Assembly: GCA_018435665.1 (NCBI GenBank)
Contig: JAHDND010000072.1
Coordinates: forward strand, 35,056-99,055
Source: Candidatus Thiosymbion sp.
Lineage (GTDB): Bacteria > Pseudomonadota > Gammaproteobacteria > Chromatiales > Chromatiaceae
Reading direction: 5' to 3'
DNA: 64,000 bases
Position numbers and translations under genes: made by a program
Part shown: positions 27,178 to 35,389 of the stretch, one piece after another
How the letters are laid out: every line of letters begins with the position of its first letter
Position numbering within the stretch: the stretch's first letter is position 1
The notes under the pieces: generated by a model
What the model was told of the DNA's origin: nothing
Databases searched by the model: none
What the model saw: the letters and a program-made list of their open reading frames with translations, nothing else

Positions 27178-28539
27178 TCAGGGTCGAATCCGCTCGATCA
27201 GGACCTTGACGCTGGCCTGGTCGGCGGGGGCGAGGGGGCCGGTCTCCCCCTCCAGGTCGCCGCTCTGGGGGGTGGCCTGGCCGCTGGGGGAGATCCGGGC
27301 GCCGACGATGACCTGGGGGAAATTGGACAGCTTCATCTCGGGGGTCATGGCCAGGCTGTCGTCCAGGGTGACGGTCAGGGGCAGGTCCGCTACCTTGAGG
27401 CGCTTGACCGCCAGGGGCATGGGCGGGCCCGAGGCCGCCTTGGCATACACGTAGAGGCTGTGGTTGACGTCCGCCTCGCGCCACAGGGGCTCCGCCAGGC
27501 TGACCTCCACCTGCAGGGCGCCGCGGACCACCGGGGGGGTCACCTCGGCGGGCCCCGTAGGAGCGCCGGCGTCAGTGGCCGGGGGGGCGGGGGATGTCGC
27601 CACCGTGGAGCCGGTCACCGGGCCGCCAGCGGCAGGGCTGTCCACGCCGCCAGGAGGCAAGCCCCCTTCCTCCCGGGCATCGGCGATGAACTGCCGCAAT
27701 TGCGCCGCATCCTCGCCATTGGGGTCCAGACCCTGGATCAACCGCTCCCAGCGCGCCACGGCCTGGGTGTAATCCTTGGCCTGGTAGGCGGCGAGGCCAT
27801 GGAGCCACAGGCCGGTAGCATGATCGGGGGCCACGGCGAGGGCGGTGGCGATCAGTTCCGTCGGGCGGCCCGGCAACTGGCCATCAGCGGCCGCGGCCAG
27901 GGCCTGGGCCAGGCTGATCATGACCTCCGGGTCCTGGGGGGCCAGGGCCAGGGCCCGTTCCAGGGCGGCGGCGCCCTTGGCCGGCTGCTCCATGGCGACG
28001 TAGGTCCGTCCCAGCATGATCCAGCCCTCGAGCTGGTCGGGATTCTCTTCCATCTTGGCGGCCAGGCGCTCCACCAGGACCTCCAGGGAGGCGGCGTCGG
28101 TACCGGCGCCGGAGGCCATGCCGTGTCCGGCGGGTGGTGCGCTGGCGCGGTTGGCGGCGGCCAGCTCCAGGCGGGGGATGATGGCGCTGTTGCCGATGGC
28201 GAAGTAGAGCCAGGTGGCGAAGGCGGGCAGGGCCAGGACCAGGATCAGGGCGGTCAGGGGGGCCTTTTTCCCCGGACCAGCGGGATCGGCCCCCTGGCCA
28301 TCGACGTCATGGAGCAGTTCGCGCTCAAGGTCGCGGCGGGCGGCCTGGTACTGGCCGCGATCCAAGTTGCCCGCCTCCAGGTCGGCGTCCAGTTCCTGAA
28401 GCTGCTGGCGGAAGAGTGCCAGGTTGAGCTGGTCCTGATCCGGCGCCCGCTCCGCCTCGTGGCGGGTGAGGAGGGGCGGAATGACGAACAGCAGGGCCAG
28501 GGCGGCCAGCCCGGCGACGAGTATCCAGAAGATGGTCAT
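27178..28539 (-). CDS. ccmI: CcmI, cytochrome c maturation TPR protein
   Basis: A chaperone that presents apocytochrome c to the CcmF/H heme ligation complex. The 453-aa protein starts with a membrane helix (TIFWILVAGLAALALLFVIPP) and has a second one near residue 95. A periplasmic TPR region follows (AAKMEENPDQLEGWIMLGRT, MEQPAKGAAALERALAL). The C-terminal third carries the beta-rich domain seen in long CcmI/CycH proteins, after a Pro/Ala-rich linker. The first codons overlap the end of ccmH by 4 nt. It is the last gene of the leftward ccm operon. Confidence 0.9.
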   Translation of the reverse strand: MTIFWILVAGLAALALLFVIPPLLTRHEAERAPDQDQLNLALFRQQLQELDADLEAGNLDRGQYQAARRDLERELLHDVDGQGADPAGPGKKAPLTALILVLALPAFATWLYFAIGNSAIIPRLELAAANRASAPPAGHGMASGAGTDAASLEVLVERLAAKMEENPDQLEGWIMLGRTYVAMEQPAKGAAALERALALAPQDPEVMISLAQALAAAADGQLPGRPTELIATALAVAPDHATGLWLHGLAAYQAKDYTQAVARWERLIQGLDPNGEDAAQLRQFIADAREEGGLPPGGVDSPAAGGPVTGSTVATSPAPPATDAGAPTGPAEVTPPVVRGALQVEVSLAEPLWREADVNHSLYVYAKAASGPPMPLAVKRLKVADLPLTVTLDDSLAMTPEMKLSNFPQVIVGARISPSGQATPQSGDLEGETGPLAPADQASVKVLIERIRP

Positions 28540-29072
28540 GCCTTGTCCTTCGTGGGGGTCGAATCATCCGCCAGCAGGGCCCGCAGCCGTTGCTGTTCTT
28601 CCGCTGAGAGTTCCTGTTCCCGAGCCTCCCGCTTGTTGCGCAGGGTCAGGAAGAGGAAGAGGCCGCCAACGCCCGCCAGGAGCAGGGGGCCGAACCAGAG
28701 GGGATAGGTGGAGGGTTTGAGGGGCGGGTCGTAGAGGACGAAGTCACCATAGCGTTCCACCAGGAAGTCGATGACCTCCTGTCGGGATTTGCCGGACTGG
28801 AGGAGGCGGTAGACCTCCTCGCGCAGATCCTGGGCTAGGTCGGCCTGGGAACCTGCCAGGGACTCGTTCTGGCAGACCAGGCAGCGCAGTTCCTCGGTGA
28901 GGCGCTTGAATTCCTCGGCCCTGGCGGGATCGCTGAACTGGAATTCCTCCAGGGTGAAGGCCCCGGCGAGCGGGGCGACGAGGGGCAGGCTCAGCAGGCC
29001 GGCCAGCACGACGACGGACAAGGTCCTTGGCGACCCGGGGCGGCCGGTGGCGGCCAGGCGGAAGCGGCTCAT
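28536..29072 (-). CDS. ccmH: CcmH, apocytochrome thiol reductase subunit
   Basis: Keeps the apocytochrome CXXCH thiols reduced for heme ligation. It has a signal peptide, then the redox motif LRCLVCQNESLAGSQADLA with the conserved CxxC, a helical bundle (YRLLQSGKSRQEVIDFLV) and a C-terminal membrane anchor. The start used here, MSRFRLAATG, is six codons inside the longest frame and overlaps the ccmG stop by 4 nt. The product is about 178 aa, close to the short CcmH form that works with a separate CcmI, which is encoded next. Confidence 0.92.
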   Translation of the reverse strand: MSRFRLAATGRPGSPRTLSVVVLAGLLSLPLVAPLAGAFTLEEFQFSDPARAEEFKRLTEELRCLVCQNESLAGSQADLAQDLREEVYRLLQSGKSRQEVIDFLVERYGDFVLYDPPLKPSTYPLWFGPLLLAGVGGLFLFLTLRNKREAREQELSAEEQQRLRALLADDSTPTKDKA

Positions 29073-29626
29073 GACCGGGACTCCTTGCACTTCTTGGTCG
29101 TCAGGTCGATGGTGGGGGCCAGTTCCGTCTCCCAGGTGCCGGGTTCGACGGGGCCGATCTTCTTATAGCAGATGCGGCCCTCGCTATCGACCAGGAAGGT
29201 CTCCGGGGCGCCGTAGACCCCCCAGTGAATGCCGGCGCGGTTGTCCGGATCGAAGGCGCTGACCCGATAGGGATCACCAGAGGCGCGCAACATCTGTTTG
29301 GCATCCGCCTCGGTGTCCTTCCAGTTCAGGCCCAGGATCTGCACCTCCTTGAGTTCCCGCGCCAGGCGCATGAGCTGGGCATGCTCGGCGCGGCAGGAAT
29401 AGCACCAGGAGGCCCAGACATTGACCAGGGAGACCTGGCCCAGCAGGTCGGCATTGGAGACGGTGCGTCCGGGATCGCCCAGGGCCGGCAGGGAGAAGGT
29501 CGGTGCCGGCTTGCCGACCAGGGGTGAGGGGACCTTGCGCGGGTCCGTGCCCAGGCCGAAGAACAGCAGCGCCACCAGGCCCGCGAACAGGGCGAGGGGG
29601 ATGAGAAACTTCAAGGTCTTGCCCAT
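29069..29626 (-). CDS. ccmG: CcmG/DsbE thiol:disulfide oxidoreductase
   Basis: A membrane-anchored periplasmic thioredoxin that passes electrons to CcmH or apocytochrome. The N-terminal anchor (FLIPLALFAGLVALLFFGLG) is followed by PLVGKPAPTFSLPAL, the active site WASWCYSCRAEH and the cis-Pro loop GVYGAPETFLVD characteristic of CcmG. The CYSC centre replaces the more common CPxC or CVPC, which may tune its potential. It is 185 aa and starts 3 bp after ccmF ends. Confidence 0.93.
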   Translation of the reverse strand: MGKTLKFLIPLALFAGLVALLFFGLGTDPRKVPSPLVGKPAPTFSLPALGDPGRTVSNADLLGQVSLVNVWASWCYSCRAEHAQLMRLARELKEVQILGLNWKDTEADAKQMLRASGDPYRVSAFDPDNRAGIHWGVYGAPETFLVDSEGRICYKKIGPVEPGTWETELAPTIDLTTKKCKESRS

Positions 29627-29629
29627 GGG

Positions 29630-31630
29630 TTAGCTCCGAGCGACGGCCGCGTTGTCCGCCACGCCGGTCCGCGCGCGGCCCAGGCCCCGGGCGAGACGGT
29701 AGCGGCGATCGGTGATGGCCAGCAGGCCTCCGAGGGCCATGAGCAGGGCCCCGAGCCAGATCCAGCGGACATAGGGTTTGTAGTAGAGGCGCAGGGCCCA
29801 GTCGCCGTCCTCCAGCGGCTCGCCCAGGGACACATAGAGGTCACGGGTGAGGCCCCAGTCGATGGAGGCCTCGGTCATGGGCTTCTGGGAGGCGAAATAG
29901 CTGCGCTTCTCCGGCCAGAGTTCGGCGATGGGCCGCTGGCCATCGAAGATCTGGAAATGACCCCGGGCCGCCATGTAGTTGGGTCCCCGCTGGGTGGTGA
30001 CGCCGTGGAAGAGGAAGCGATAGCCCGCCACCTCCTGGACACCCCCGGGGGACATGCGCACGTCCTTCTCCTGCCCATAGTTGGAGACCAGGGTGATGCC
30101 GACCACGAACATGGCCACGCCCAGATGGGCGAGGATCATGCCGTAGAAACTGCGCCCGTTGCTGGCCAGGTCCGTCAGGATGGCCCCGGGCCGGGACTTG
30201 TGGCGGAGGCGCTCGCGGATGGCCTGGAGATGGGAGGTCAGGAGCCAGACCGCCAGCCCGATCCCCAGGGGGACCAGGTACCAGTCCAGGGTGATGAGGG
30301 GCATGAGGATGACCGTCAGCAGGGAGGCGGCCCCGGTGACGATGAAGGGCAGGCGGAGTTCCCGGGCCAGGCGCATCGGCTCGTCCTGCTTCCAGCGCGT
30401 CAGGGGGCCGATCCCCATCAGGAAGGCGAGGAAGGGGGTGACGGCGACGAACATGGTGTTGAACCAGGGGAAACCGACGGAGATCTTGCCCCAGGCCATG
30501 GCCTCGTAGATCAGGGGCGCCAGGGTGCCGAGCAGGACCAGGGCGGTGAGCAGGGTCAGCAGCAGGTTGTTGGCCAGCAGGAAACTTTCCCGGGACAAGA
30601 GCTCGAAGCGCCCGCCCCCGGAGACCGCTGGCGCCCGCCAGGCGTAGAGGGCCAGGGAGCCGCCGATGACGATGCACAGGAAGATGAGGATGAAGGTGCC
30701 CCGGGCCGGGTCGGTGGCGAAGGCGTGGACCGAGGTCAGGACGCCGGAGCGCACCAGGAAGGTGCCCAGCAGGCTGAGGGAGAAGGCGGTGATCGCCAGC
30801 AGCACCGTCCAGCTCTTGAAGGCGCCCCGCTTTTCGGTCACCGCCAGGGAGTGCATCAGGGCGGTGCCCGCCAGCCAGGGCATCAGGGAGGCGTTCTCCA
30901 CCGGGTCCCAGAACCACCAGCCGCCCCAGCCCAGCTCGTAGTAGGCCCACCAGCTCCCCAGGGCGATGCCCAGGGTGAGAAAGATCCATGCGGTGGTGGT
31001 CCAGGGCCGCGACCAGCGCGCCCAGGCGGCGTCGAGCTTGCCCCCCAGCAGGGCGGCGATGGCGAAGGCGAAGGCCACCGAAAAGCCCACATAGCCCATG
31101 TAGAGCAGGGGTGGGTGGATGGCTAGGCCCGGGTCCTGGAGCAGGGGATTGAGATCACGCCCTTCCAGCGGGGGCGGGAAGATGCGCTCGAAGGGGTTGG
31201 AGGTCAGGAGCATGAACAGCAGGAAGCCGATGCCGACCATGCCCATCACCGCCAGGACCCGGGCGACGATCGGCAGGGGCAGGTTGCGGCTCAGGCTCGC
31301 CACCGCGGCGCCCCAGCCAGCCAGGAAGGCGGCCCAGAGCAGCAGGGACCCCTCGTGGGCGCCCCAGACCGCCGAGACCTTGTAGATCGTCGGCATCAGG
31401 GTGTTGGAATTGCTGGCGACATAGACGACGGAGAAGTCGTCGGTGAGGAAGGCCAGCAGCAGGAGGGCGAAGGCGATGGCGGAAAAGATGAACTGGCCCC
31501 AGGCCAGGGGCCGGGCGGTGTGCATCCAGGCGCGGTTACCCGTGTAGGAGCCCGCCAGGGGCAGGACGGCCTGGATCAGGGCCAGGCCCAGGGCCAGGAT
31601 GAGGGCGTAGTGACCGAGTTCCGGAATCAT
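29630..31630 (-). CDS. ccmF: CcmF, heme lyase subunit
   Basis: Large multi-span inner-membrane protein that attaches heme from CcmE to apocytochrome c. The 666-aa length and about 15 helices are standard. The tryptophan-rich heme-handling motif is WGGWWFWDPVENASLMPWL near residue 230, and HPPLLYMGYVGF carries a conserved His. Its start overlaps the ccmE stop by 4 nt. Confidence 0.96.
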   Translation of the reverse strand: MIPELGHYALILALGLALIQAVLPLAGSYTGNRAWMHTARPLAWGQFIFSAIAFALLLLAFLTDDFSVVYVASNSNTLMPTIYKVSAVWGAHEGSLLLWAAFLAGWGAAVASLSRNLPLPIVARVLAVMGMVGIGFLLFMLLTSNPFERIFPPPLEGRDLNPLLQDPGLAIHPPLLYMGYVGFSVAFAFAIAALLGGKLDAAWARWSRPWTTTAWIFLTLGIALGSWWAYYELGWGGWWFWDPVENASLMPWLAGTALMHSLAVTEKRGAFKSWTVLLAITAFSLSLLGTFLVRSGVLTSVHAFATDPARGTFILIFLCIVIGGSLALYAWRAPAVSGGGRFELLSRESFLLANNLLLTLLTALVLLGTLAPLIYEAMAWGKISVGFPWFNTMFVAVTPFLAFLMGIGPLTRWKQDEPMRLARELRLPFIVTGAASLLTVILMPLITLDWYLVPLGIGLAVWLLTSHLQAIRERLRHKSRPGAILTDLASNGRSFYGMILAHLGVAMFVVGITLVSNYGQEKDVRMSPGGVQEVAGYRFLFHGVTTQRGPNYMAARGHFQIFDGQRPIAELWPEKRSYFASQKPMTEASIDWGLTRDLYVSLGEPLEDGDWALRLYYKPYVRWIWLGALLMALGGLLAITDRRYRLARGLGRARTGVADNAAVARS

Positions 31631-32226
31631 GCCCGGCCTCCTGGAGCGACCGGGCCGGGTTGGGCCGGCGCGGGGGTGGGATCAGTAGTGGCGGGCGGGG
31701 CCGTCGGCTGGCGCTCCGGGTTGGCGGGGGAGGCGGGGCCGGCCGGAGGTGCCGCGCCATCCGCGCCCGCCGCCGCGGCCTGGGCCATCGCCGTCACGCC
31801 CTGGGCATGGGCGGTCTGGAGGCTGTCGGCGACCTCCGGCGGCATGTAGGACTCATCGTGCTTGGCCAGCACCTCCTCGGCGACGAAGACGCCCCCCGGC
31901 CCCATGCGGCCCTTGGTGACCACGCCCTGGCCCTCGCCGAAGAGGTCGGGGAGGATGCCGGTGTAGCTGACCTTGACCGTTTGAGCATTGTCGGTGACAT
32001 CGAAGACCACCGTCAGGCCGTCGGGCTGGCGGGCCAGGCTGTTCTTGACCACCAGGCCGCCCAGGCGATAGAGGGCCTGGGCCGGGGCCTCGTTGGCCAT
32101 GACCTGGGTGGGGCTGAAGTAGTAGGAAATGTTGCTACGCAGGGCACCGACGGCGAGCCAGGCGGCGACGCCCACGCCCATGATGCCGACGGCGACGAAT
32201 ACCAAACGTTTTTCACGGGCCTTCAT
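31627..32226 (-). CDS. ccmE: CcmE, periplasmic heme chaperone
   Basis: Binds heme covalently and hands it to CcmF. A single N-terminal membrane helix is followed by the OB-fold domain. The heme-binding His is in the conserved LAKHDESYMPPEV near residue 125. YYFSPTQV and GGLVVKNSL are further family blocks. The C-terminal tail after residue 145 is Ala/Pro/Thr-rich and longer than in E. coli (199 versus 159 aa). It overlaps ccmD and ccmF by 4 nt each. Confidence 0.95.
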   Translation of the reverse strand: MKAREKRLVFVAVGIMGVGVAAWLAVGALRSNISYYFSPTQVMANEAPAQALYRLGGLVVKNSLARQPDGLTVVFDVTDNAQTVKVSYTGILPDLFGEGQGVVTKGRMGPGGVFVAEEVLAKHDESYMPPEVADSLQTAHAQGVTAMAQAAAAGADGAAPPAGPASPANPERQPTAPPATTDPTPAPAQPGPVAPGGRA

Positions 32227-32402
32227 GCGGGGTCTCCTCGCTCTCTCCGGGTGCGCAAACGGATCATTCGACTGAGGCGGGCGAAAATGGTTCGCCGCTG
32301 GCGCCGCAACTGCCAGACCTCGCCCAGCAACAGGATCAGGGTCAGGCCATAGGCGCCCCAGACATAGGCGCCGTAGCCCCCCTGGGACAGAAACTCACTC
32401 AT
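32223..32402 (-). CDS. ccmD: CcmD, small heme exporter subunit
   Basis: A 59-aa protein reading MSEFLSQGGYGAYVWGAYGL at the N-terminus. A hydrophobic helix TLILLLGEVW and a very basic cytosolic tail (QLRRQRRTIF, RTRRERGDPA) follow. GGYGAYVWGAYG is the CcmD signature. It stabilises CcmC-CcmE and is needed for release of heme-loaded CcmE. It overlaps ccmC upstream and ccmE downstream by 4 nt each. Confidence 0.92.
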   Translation of the reverse strand: MSEFLSQGGYGAYVWGAYGLTLILLLGEVWQLRRQRRTIFARLSRMIRLRTRRERGDPA

Positions 32403-33145
32403 CGTTCACGCTCCAGCAGTTCGCGGGCCCAGGCGCTGTCCCCCTCCCGTTCCAGGATCAGGCTGCGCAGCCGGGTCAGGGTGGCGGCGAAGGAGTACAT
32501 CCACAGGCCGAAGGTCATGGTCAGCATGGCAAAGAGGATATTGCCCTCCATCTGCGACAGGCCGGAGCGCTGGTGCAGGGCCGCGCACTGATTGGGGTCC
32601 GGACAGTTGATGGACCAGAAGATCAGGGGCAGCATCACCAGGCCGACGATGGCCAGCAAGGCGCTGGCCTTGTCCCCCCGGCGGGGGTCGTCGATGGCGG
32701 AGTGCAGGGCGAGGTAGCCGACATAGAGGAAGAACAGGATCAGCTCCGAGGTCAGGCGCGGGTCCCAGTCCCACCAGGTGCCCCAGCTCGGATGGCCCCA
32801 GAAGGAGCCGGTATAGAGGGCGACGAAGGTGAACAGGGCCCCCGTCGGCGCCGTGGCCTGGGCCATCATGAAGGACAGGCGGGTGTTGAACACCAGCCCG
32901 ATGGCCGACCAGACCGCCAGCATCAGGTAGAGCCACATGGACATCCAGGCCGCCGGGACATGGATGAAGATGATGCGGTAGTACTCCTTCTGGGGATTGG
33001 TGCCCCCCAGGCGGTCCGGGGTCTCGAAGAAGCCCCAGTAGAGACCGATGACCAGGGCCAGGGCCGTCAGTACCCAGAAGAGGGGAATGAGTTTTCCCGC
33101 CAGGGGATAAAAGGTGGCCGGCGAGGAGAATCGGAATAGCTTCAT
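32399..33145 (-). CDS. ccmC: CcmC, heme delivery membrane protein
   Basis: Six-helix membrane protein that loads heme onto CcmE. The tryptophan-rich motif HPSWGTWWDWDPRLTSELI is intact, with flanking conserved His residues (FIHVPAAWMSM). MKLFRFSSPATFYPLAGK is the usual N-terminus, so I start at 33145 and not at the longer frame. The product is 248 aa. It ends within ccmD, and a 92-bp gap separates it from ccmB. Confidence 0.95.
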   Translation of the reverse strand: MKLFRFSSPATFYPLAGKLIPLFWVLTALALVIGLYWGFFETPDRLGGTNPQKEYYRIIFIHVPAAWMSMWLYLMLAVWSAIGLVFNTRLSFMMAQATAPTGALFTFVALYTGSFWGHPSWGTWWDWDPRLTSELILFFLYVGYLALHSAIDDPRRGDKASALLAIVGLVMLPLIFWSINCPDPNQCAALHQRSGLSQMEGNILFAMLTMTFGLWMYSFAATLTRLRSLILEREGDSAWARELLERER

Positions 33146-33237
33146 GGCTCGATCAGGCGCAAGGACCAATCTCAGAGGGGGATACTAGGTTATCACGGCA
33201 CAAGCCCGGGACCGAAGGGCAGGGTCTACCCGGCGGG

Positions 33238-33909
33238 CTACTCCGTGGCGATACGCAGCGCCGCCGCGGCGGCCAGGGGCGAGAGCACCAGGGCCAGCAA
33301 CAGGAAGGCGCCCAGGAGGGAGAAATAGGGCAGGGTTTCGGCAAAATCGATGGCGCTCACCGTCACCGCCCGGGAACCATAGACCAGCACCGGGATATAG
33401 AGCGGCAGGATGAGCAGCGACAGGAGGATGCCACCGCCCCGCAACCCCAGGGTCAGGGCCGCGCCGATGGCGCCGATCAGGCTCAGCACCGGCGTCCCCA
33501 GCAGCAGGGCCAGGATCATGGCGACCAGGGCAGTATCCGGCAGGTGGTACTGCATGCCCATCAGGGGCGCCATGGCTACCAGGGGCAGGCCGGTCAGTAG
33601 CCAGTGGGCGGTCACCTTGGCCAGCACCACCAGGGACAGGGGCTGGGGGGTCATGAGCATCTGCTCCAGGGTGCCGTCCTCGTGATCGGCGGCGAAGAGT
33701 CGCTCCAGGGCCAGCATGGAGGCCAGCAGGGCCGCCACCCAGACCACGCCGGGACCCAGGATGCGCAGGATCTGCTTTTCCGTGCCCACCCCCAGGGGAA
33801 AGAGGCTGATGACGATGACGAAAAAGAACAGGGTGGTCAGGACCTCGGTGCGGCGGCGCATGGCCAGGCGCAGGTCGCGGCCCAGGATACAGCGAAAGAC
33901 CTGCCACAT
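33238..33909 (-). CDS. ccmB: CcmB, heme exporter permease
   Basis: Membrane subunit of the CcmABCD complex that releases heme-loaded CcmE. It has 223 aa and six hydrophobic segments. FRCILGRDLRLAMRRRTEVL at the N-terminus and the amphipathic RLFAADHEDGTLEQMLMTP loop are family hallmarks. Its start codon overlaps the last base of ccmA, so the two are coupled. Confidence 0.94.
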   Translation of the reverse strand: MWQVFRCILGRDLRLAMRRRTEVLTTLFFFVIVISLFPLGVGTEKQILRILGPGVVWVAALLASMLALERLFAADHEDGTLEQMLMTPQPLSLVVLAKVTAHWLLTGLPLVAMAPLMGMQYHLPDTALVAMILALLLGTPVLSLIGAIGAALTLGLRGGGILLSLLILPLYIPVLVYGSRAVTVSAIDFAETLPYFSLLGAFLLLALVLSPLAAAAALRIATE

Positions 33910-34577
33910 CAGGGCTGCCCTCCCACGGCCAGCCCCGCGCCAGCGGGGTCCGCGTCCGACGGGACGCCCAGATGCAGGCGCCGGATCTGGCCCGAGGTCA
34001 GGGGGACCTCCTGGTGGGTGGTGAGGATCACCAGCCCGTCCTGGGCGACGTGCTCAGAGATGAGCAGTTGCAGCCGGTCCACCGCATCCACGTCCAGGGC
34101 GGTGAAGGGTTCGTCGAGGATCCACAGGGGGGCCCGGCTGAGGAGCAGGCGGGCGAGGGCGACACGCTTCTTCTGGCCCTGGGACAGGACCTTGGTGGGC
34201 AGGTCTTCGAAGCCAGCGAGCCCCATCTCCTCCAGGGCATCGAGGATGGCGGCCTCGGGGGCCTGGTCACCGTCGAGGATGGCGGCGACGCGCAGGTTCT
34301 CGATCGCGGTCAGGTCGCTCTTGATGCCATTGAGATGGCCAAAGTAGAGGGTATCGCGGTGAAAGTCCTCGCCCAGGCGGCGAACCTGCTCGCCATTCCA
34401 GAGGATGTCGCCGGCGTCGGGGGTCAGCAGGCCGCAGAGGGTGCGCAGCAGGGTGGTCTTGCCGCTGCCATTGTGGCCGCGCACATGGAGCAGGGTGCCG
34501 GCCTCCAGGCTGAACGACAGCCCGGAAAAGAGCAGACGGTCACCCCGCTGGCAGGCCAGATCGGCGACTTCAAGCAT
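33909..34577 (-). CDS. ccmA: CcmA, heme exporter ATPase
   Basis: ABC ATPase of the CcmAB complex. Walker A is GHNGSGKTTLLRTL, the signature LSQGQKKRVALA, Walker B LWILDEPFTALDVD and the switch His TTHQEVPL. MLEVADLACQRGDR is the natural start; the frame is open for 51 more codons upstream, but that part is not family-like. The product is 222 aa, slightly longer than E. coli CcmA because of a Pro/Ala tail. First gene of the leftward ccmABCDEFGHI operon. Confidence 0.95.
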   Translation of the reverse strand: MLEVADLACQRGDRLLFSGLSFSLEAGTLLHVRGHNGSGKTTLLRTLCGLLTPDAGDILWNGEQVRRLGEDFHRDTLYFGHLNGIKSDLTAIENLRVAAILDGDQAPEAAILDALEEMGLAGFEDLPTKVLSQGQKKRVALARLLLSRAPLWILDEPFTALDVDAVDRLQLLISEHVAQDGLVILTTHQEVPLTSGQIRRLHLGVPSDADPAGAGLAVGGQP

Positions 34578-34632
34578 GGTTGGCGTCAGGCATCGATGGA
34601 TCAGTCCCGCGGCAAGGGGAAATAACCGGGTA

Positions 34633-35277
34633 TCAGGGCGCCAAACGGGCGATGGACCAACTCCCGTCCGCCTCCTGGCTGTAGGCAAAGCGGTCATGGA
34701 GGCGGCTGTCACGGCCCTGCCAGAACTCAATGCGGTGAGGGACGACGCGATAGCCGCCCCAGAAGTCGGGTAGGGGGATCTCGCCCTGGGCGAACTTGCG
34801 CTTCACCTGTTCGACCTTTTCGTCCAGCAGGGAGCGCGACTGGATGACCTGGCTCTGGGGCGAGGCCCAGGCGCCGATCTGGCTGCCGCGGGGGCGGGTA
34901 AGGAAGTAGGCCAGGGACTCCCGGGTGGCGATGCGCTCGGCGCGGCCGTTGATCTTCACCTGCCGGGCCAGGGCCACCCAGGGGAAGAGCAGGGCGACCT
35001 GGGGGTTGCCGCCGATCTGCCGCGACTTGCGGCTCTCGTAGTTGGTGAAGAAGACGAAGCCACGTTGGTCGTAGAGCTTGAGCAGCACGGTGCGCAGCCA
35101 GGGCTGGCCGGTCTCGTCCACGGTCGCCAGGCTCATGCCGTTGGGCTCGGGGATACCGGTGGCGATGGCGGCCTCGAACCAGGTCTGGAACTGGCGCAGG
35201 GGGTCGGCATCCAGTTCCTCATGGGATAGACCCTGGGCCATGGCGCGGTCGCGAAAAATTTCGGGGGTGGTGGTCAT
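34633..35277 (-). CDS. pdxH: Pyridoxamine/pyridoxine 5'-phosphate oxidase
   Basis: FMN enzyme that makes pyridoxal 5'-phosphate. The 214-aa product shows the FMN and substrate signatures: RTVLLKLYDQRGFVFFTNYE, SRKSRQIGGNPQVALLFPW, and the C-terminal FWQGRDSRLHDRFAYS with the conserved RLHDR. Length is standard. It is 56 bp upstream of ccmA in the same direction and may be co-transcribed, although nothing links the functions directly. Confidence 0.95.
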   Translation of the reverse strand: MTTTPEIFRDRAMAQGLSHEELDADPLRQFQTWFEAAIATGIPEPNGMSLATVDETGQPWLRTVLLKLYDQRGFVFFTNYESRKSRQIGGNPQVALLFPWVALARQVKINGRAERIATRESLAYFLTRPRGSQIGAWASPQSQVIQSRSLLDEKVEQVKRKFAQGEIPLPDFWGGYRVVPHRIEFWQGRDSRLHDRFAYSQEADGSWSIARLAP

Positions 35278-35389
35278 AGGCTCATCCTGGGGTTGAGGCG
35301 GGCATTATCCCTTTTTCGGCCCTTGGGTGGCTGGATTGTGCATCGCCGTGAGACCGACCACCCCTAGCGATGCCGAAAACAGAAATGCG